Shown here piece after piece: positions 6,362-6,416 of a DNA stretch of 6,416 nucleotides (position 1 is the stretch's first letter; each line of letters begins with the position of its first letter). The translations under genes were made by a program, and so were the position numbers. This stretch comes from an uncultured Chlorobiaceae bacterium (GTDB lineage: Bacteria; Bacteroidota; Chlorobiia; Chlorobiales; Chlorobiaceae), in NCBI GenBank assembly GCA_903838095.1, contig CAILXE010000162.1, positions 1-6,416 of the forward strand. Direction: 5' to 3'. Under the pieces are notes generated by a model. It was not told the origin of the DNA and searched no databases. It was given only the letters and a program-made list of their open reading frames with translations.

Positions 6362-6389
6362 ATTTCATTGAAAAAAATCTTGATGACAA
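6362..6389 (-). promoter_or_regulatory. Weak sigma70-like promoter candidate upstream of hisF
   Basis: On the minus strand TTGTCA (plus 6384-6389) matches TTGACA at five of six bases. After a 16-base spacer comes TGAAAT (plus 6362-6367), which matches TATAAT at four of six. The resulting leader before the hisF ATG would be only about 10 bases. The surrounding bases are AT-rich, so a chance match is quite possible. Confidence 0.22.
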
Positions 6390-6416
6390 GAAATCAATAA
6401 AGTTTGAACTCTACAA

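Overview
The window looks like chromosomal DNA from a phototrophic bacterium, most likely a green sulfur bacterium (Chlorobiaceae). This is an inference: the first gene is the 3' end of a PucC/BCD-family membrane protein, a family tied to (bacterio)chlorophyll-based phototrophs, and the other proteins have a Chlorobium-like character by eye. There is no RNA gene, insertion sequence, prophage, CRISPR array or origin. Coding density is very high; the longest gene-free stretch is about 160 bases.

Layout. (1) Bases 1-402 (+): C-terminal part of a PucC-like transporter, cut by the window edge. (2) About 425-1369 (+): a radical SAM iron-sulfur protein of the COG0731 type, close behind pucC and probably co-transcribed. 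(3) 1391-4119 (-): a compact three-gene unit, read from 4119 downwards: a small DUF4405-type membrane b-cytochrome, an OmpR/PhoB-family response regulator, and a membrane sensor histidine kinase whose start overlaps the regulator stop by 4 bases. (4) 4120-4280: a divergent intergenic region holding an 11-bp-phased direct repeat (CTTAAA) of the kind OmpR-family regulators bind. (5) 4281-5159 (+): a PPK2-family polyphosphate kinase/phosphotransferase. (6) 5186-5566 (-): a small exported two-repeat Sel1 protein. (7) 5591-6346 (-): hisF, the cyclase subunit of imidazole glycerol phosphate synthase, 24 bases upstream of the Sel1 gene and on the same strand.

How the genes may work together. The most interesting part is 1391-5159. 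A heme-binding membrane protein is encoded directly ahead of a two-component system, and the phased repeat upstream lies where it could control both this operon and the divergent ppk2. A testable model is that the regulator binds the repeat, autoregulates its own operon with the cytochrome, and perhaps adjusts polyphosphate metabolism. The kinase's extracytoplasmic sensor domain also carries a short D/N-rich insertion made by a 12-bp tandem duplication, followed by a lysine run encoded by an A8 tract. The rest (radical SAM protein, Sel1 protein, hisF) looks ordinary. I see no clear evidence for an entirely new system.
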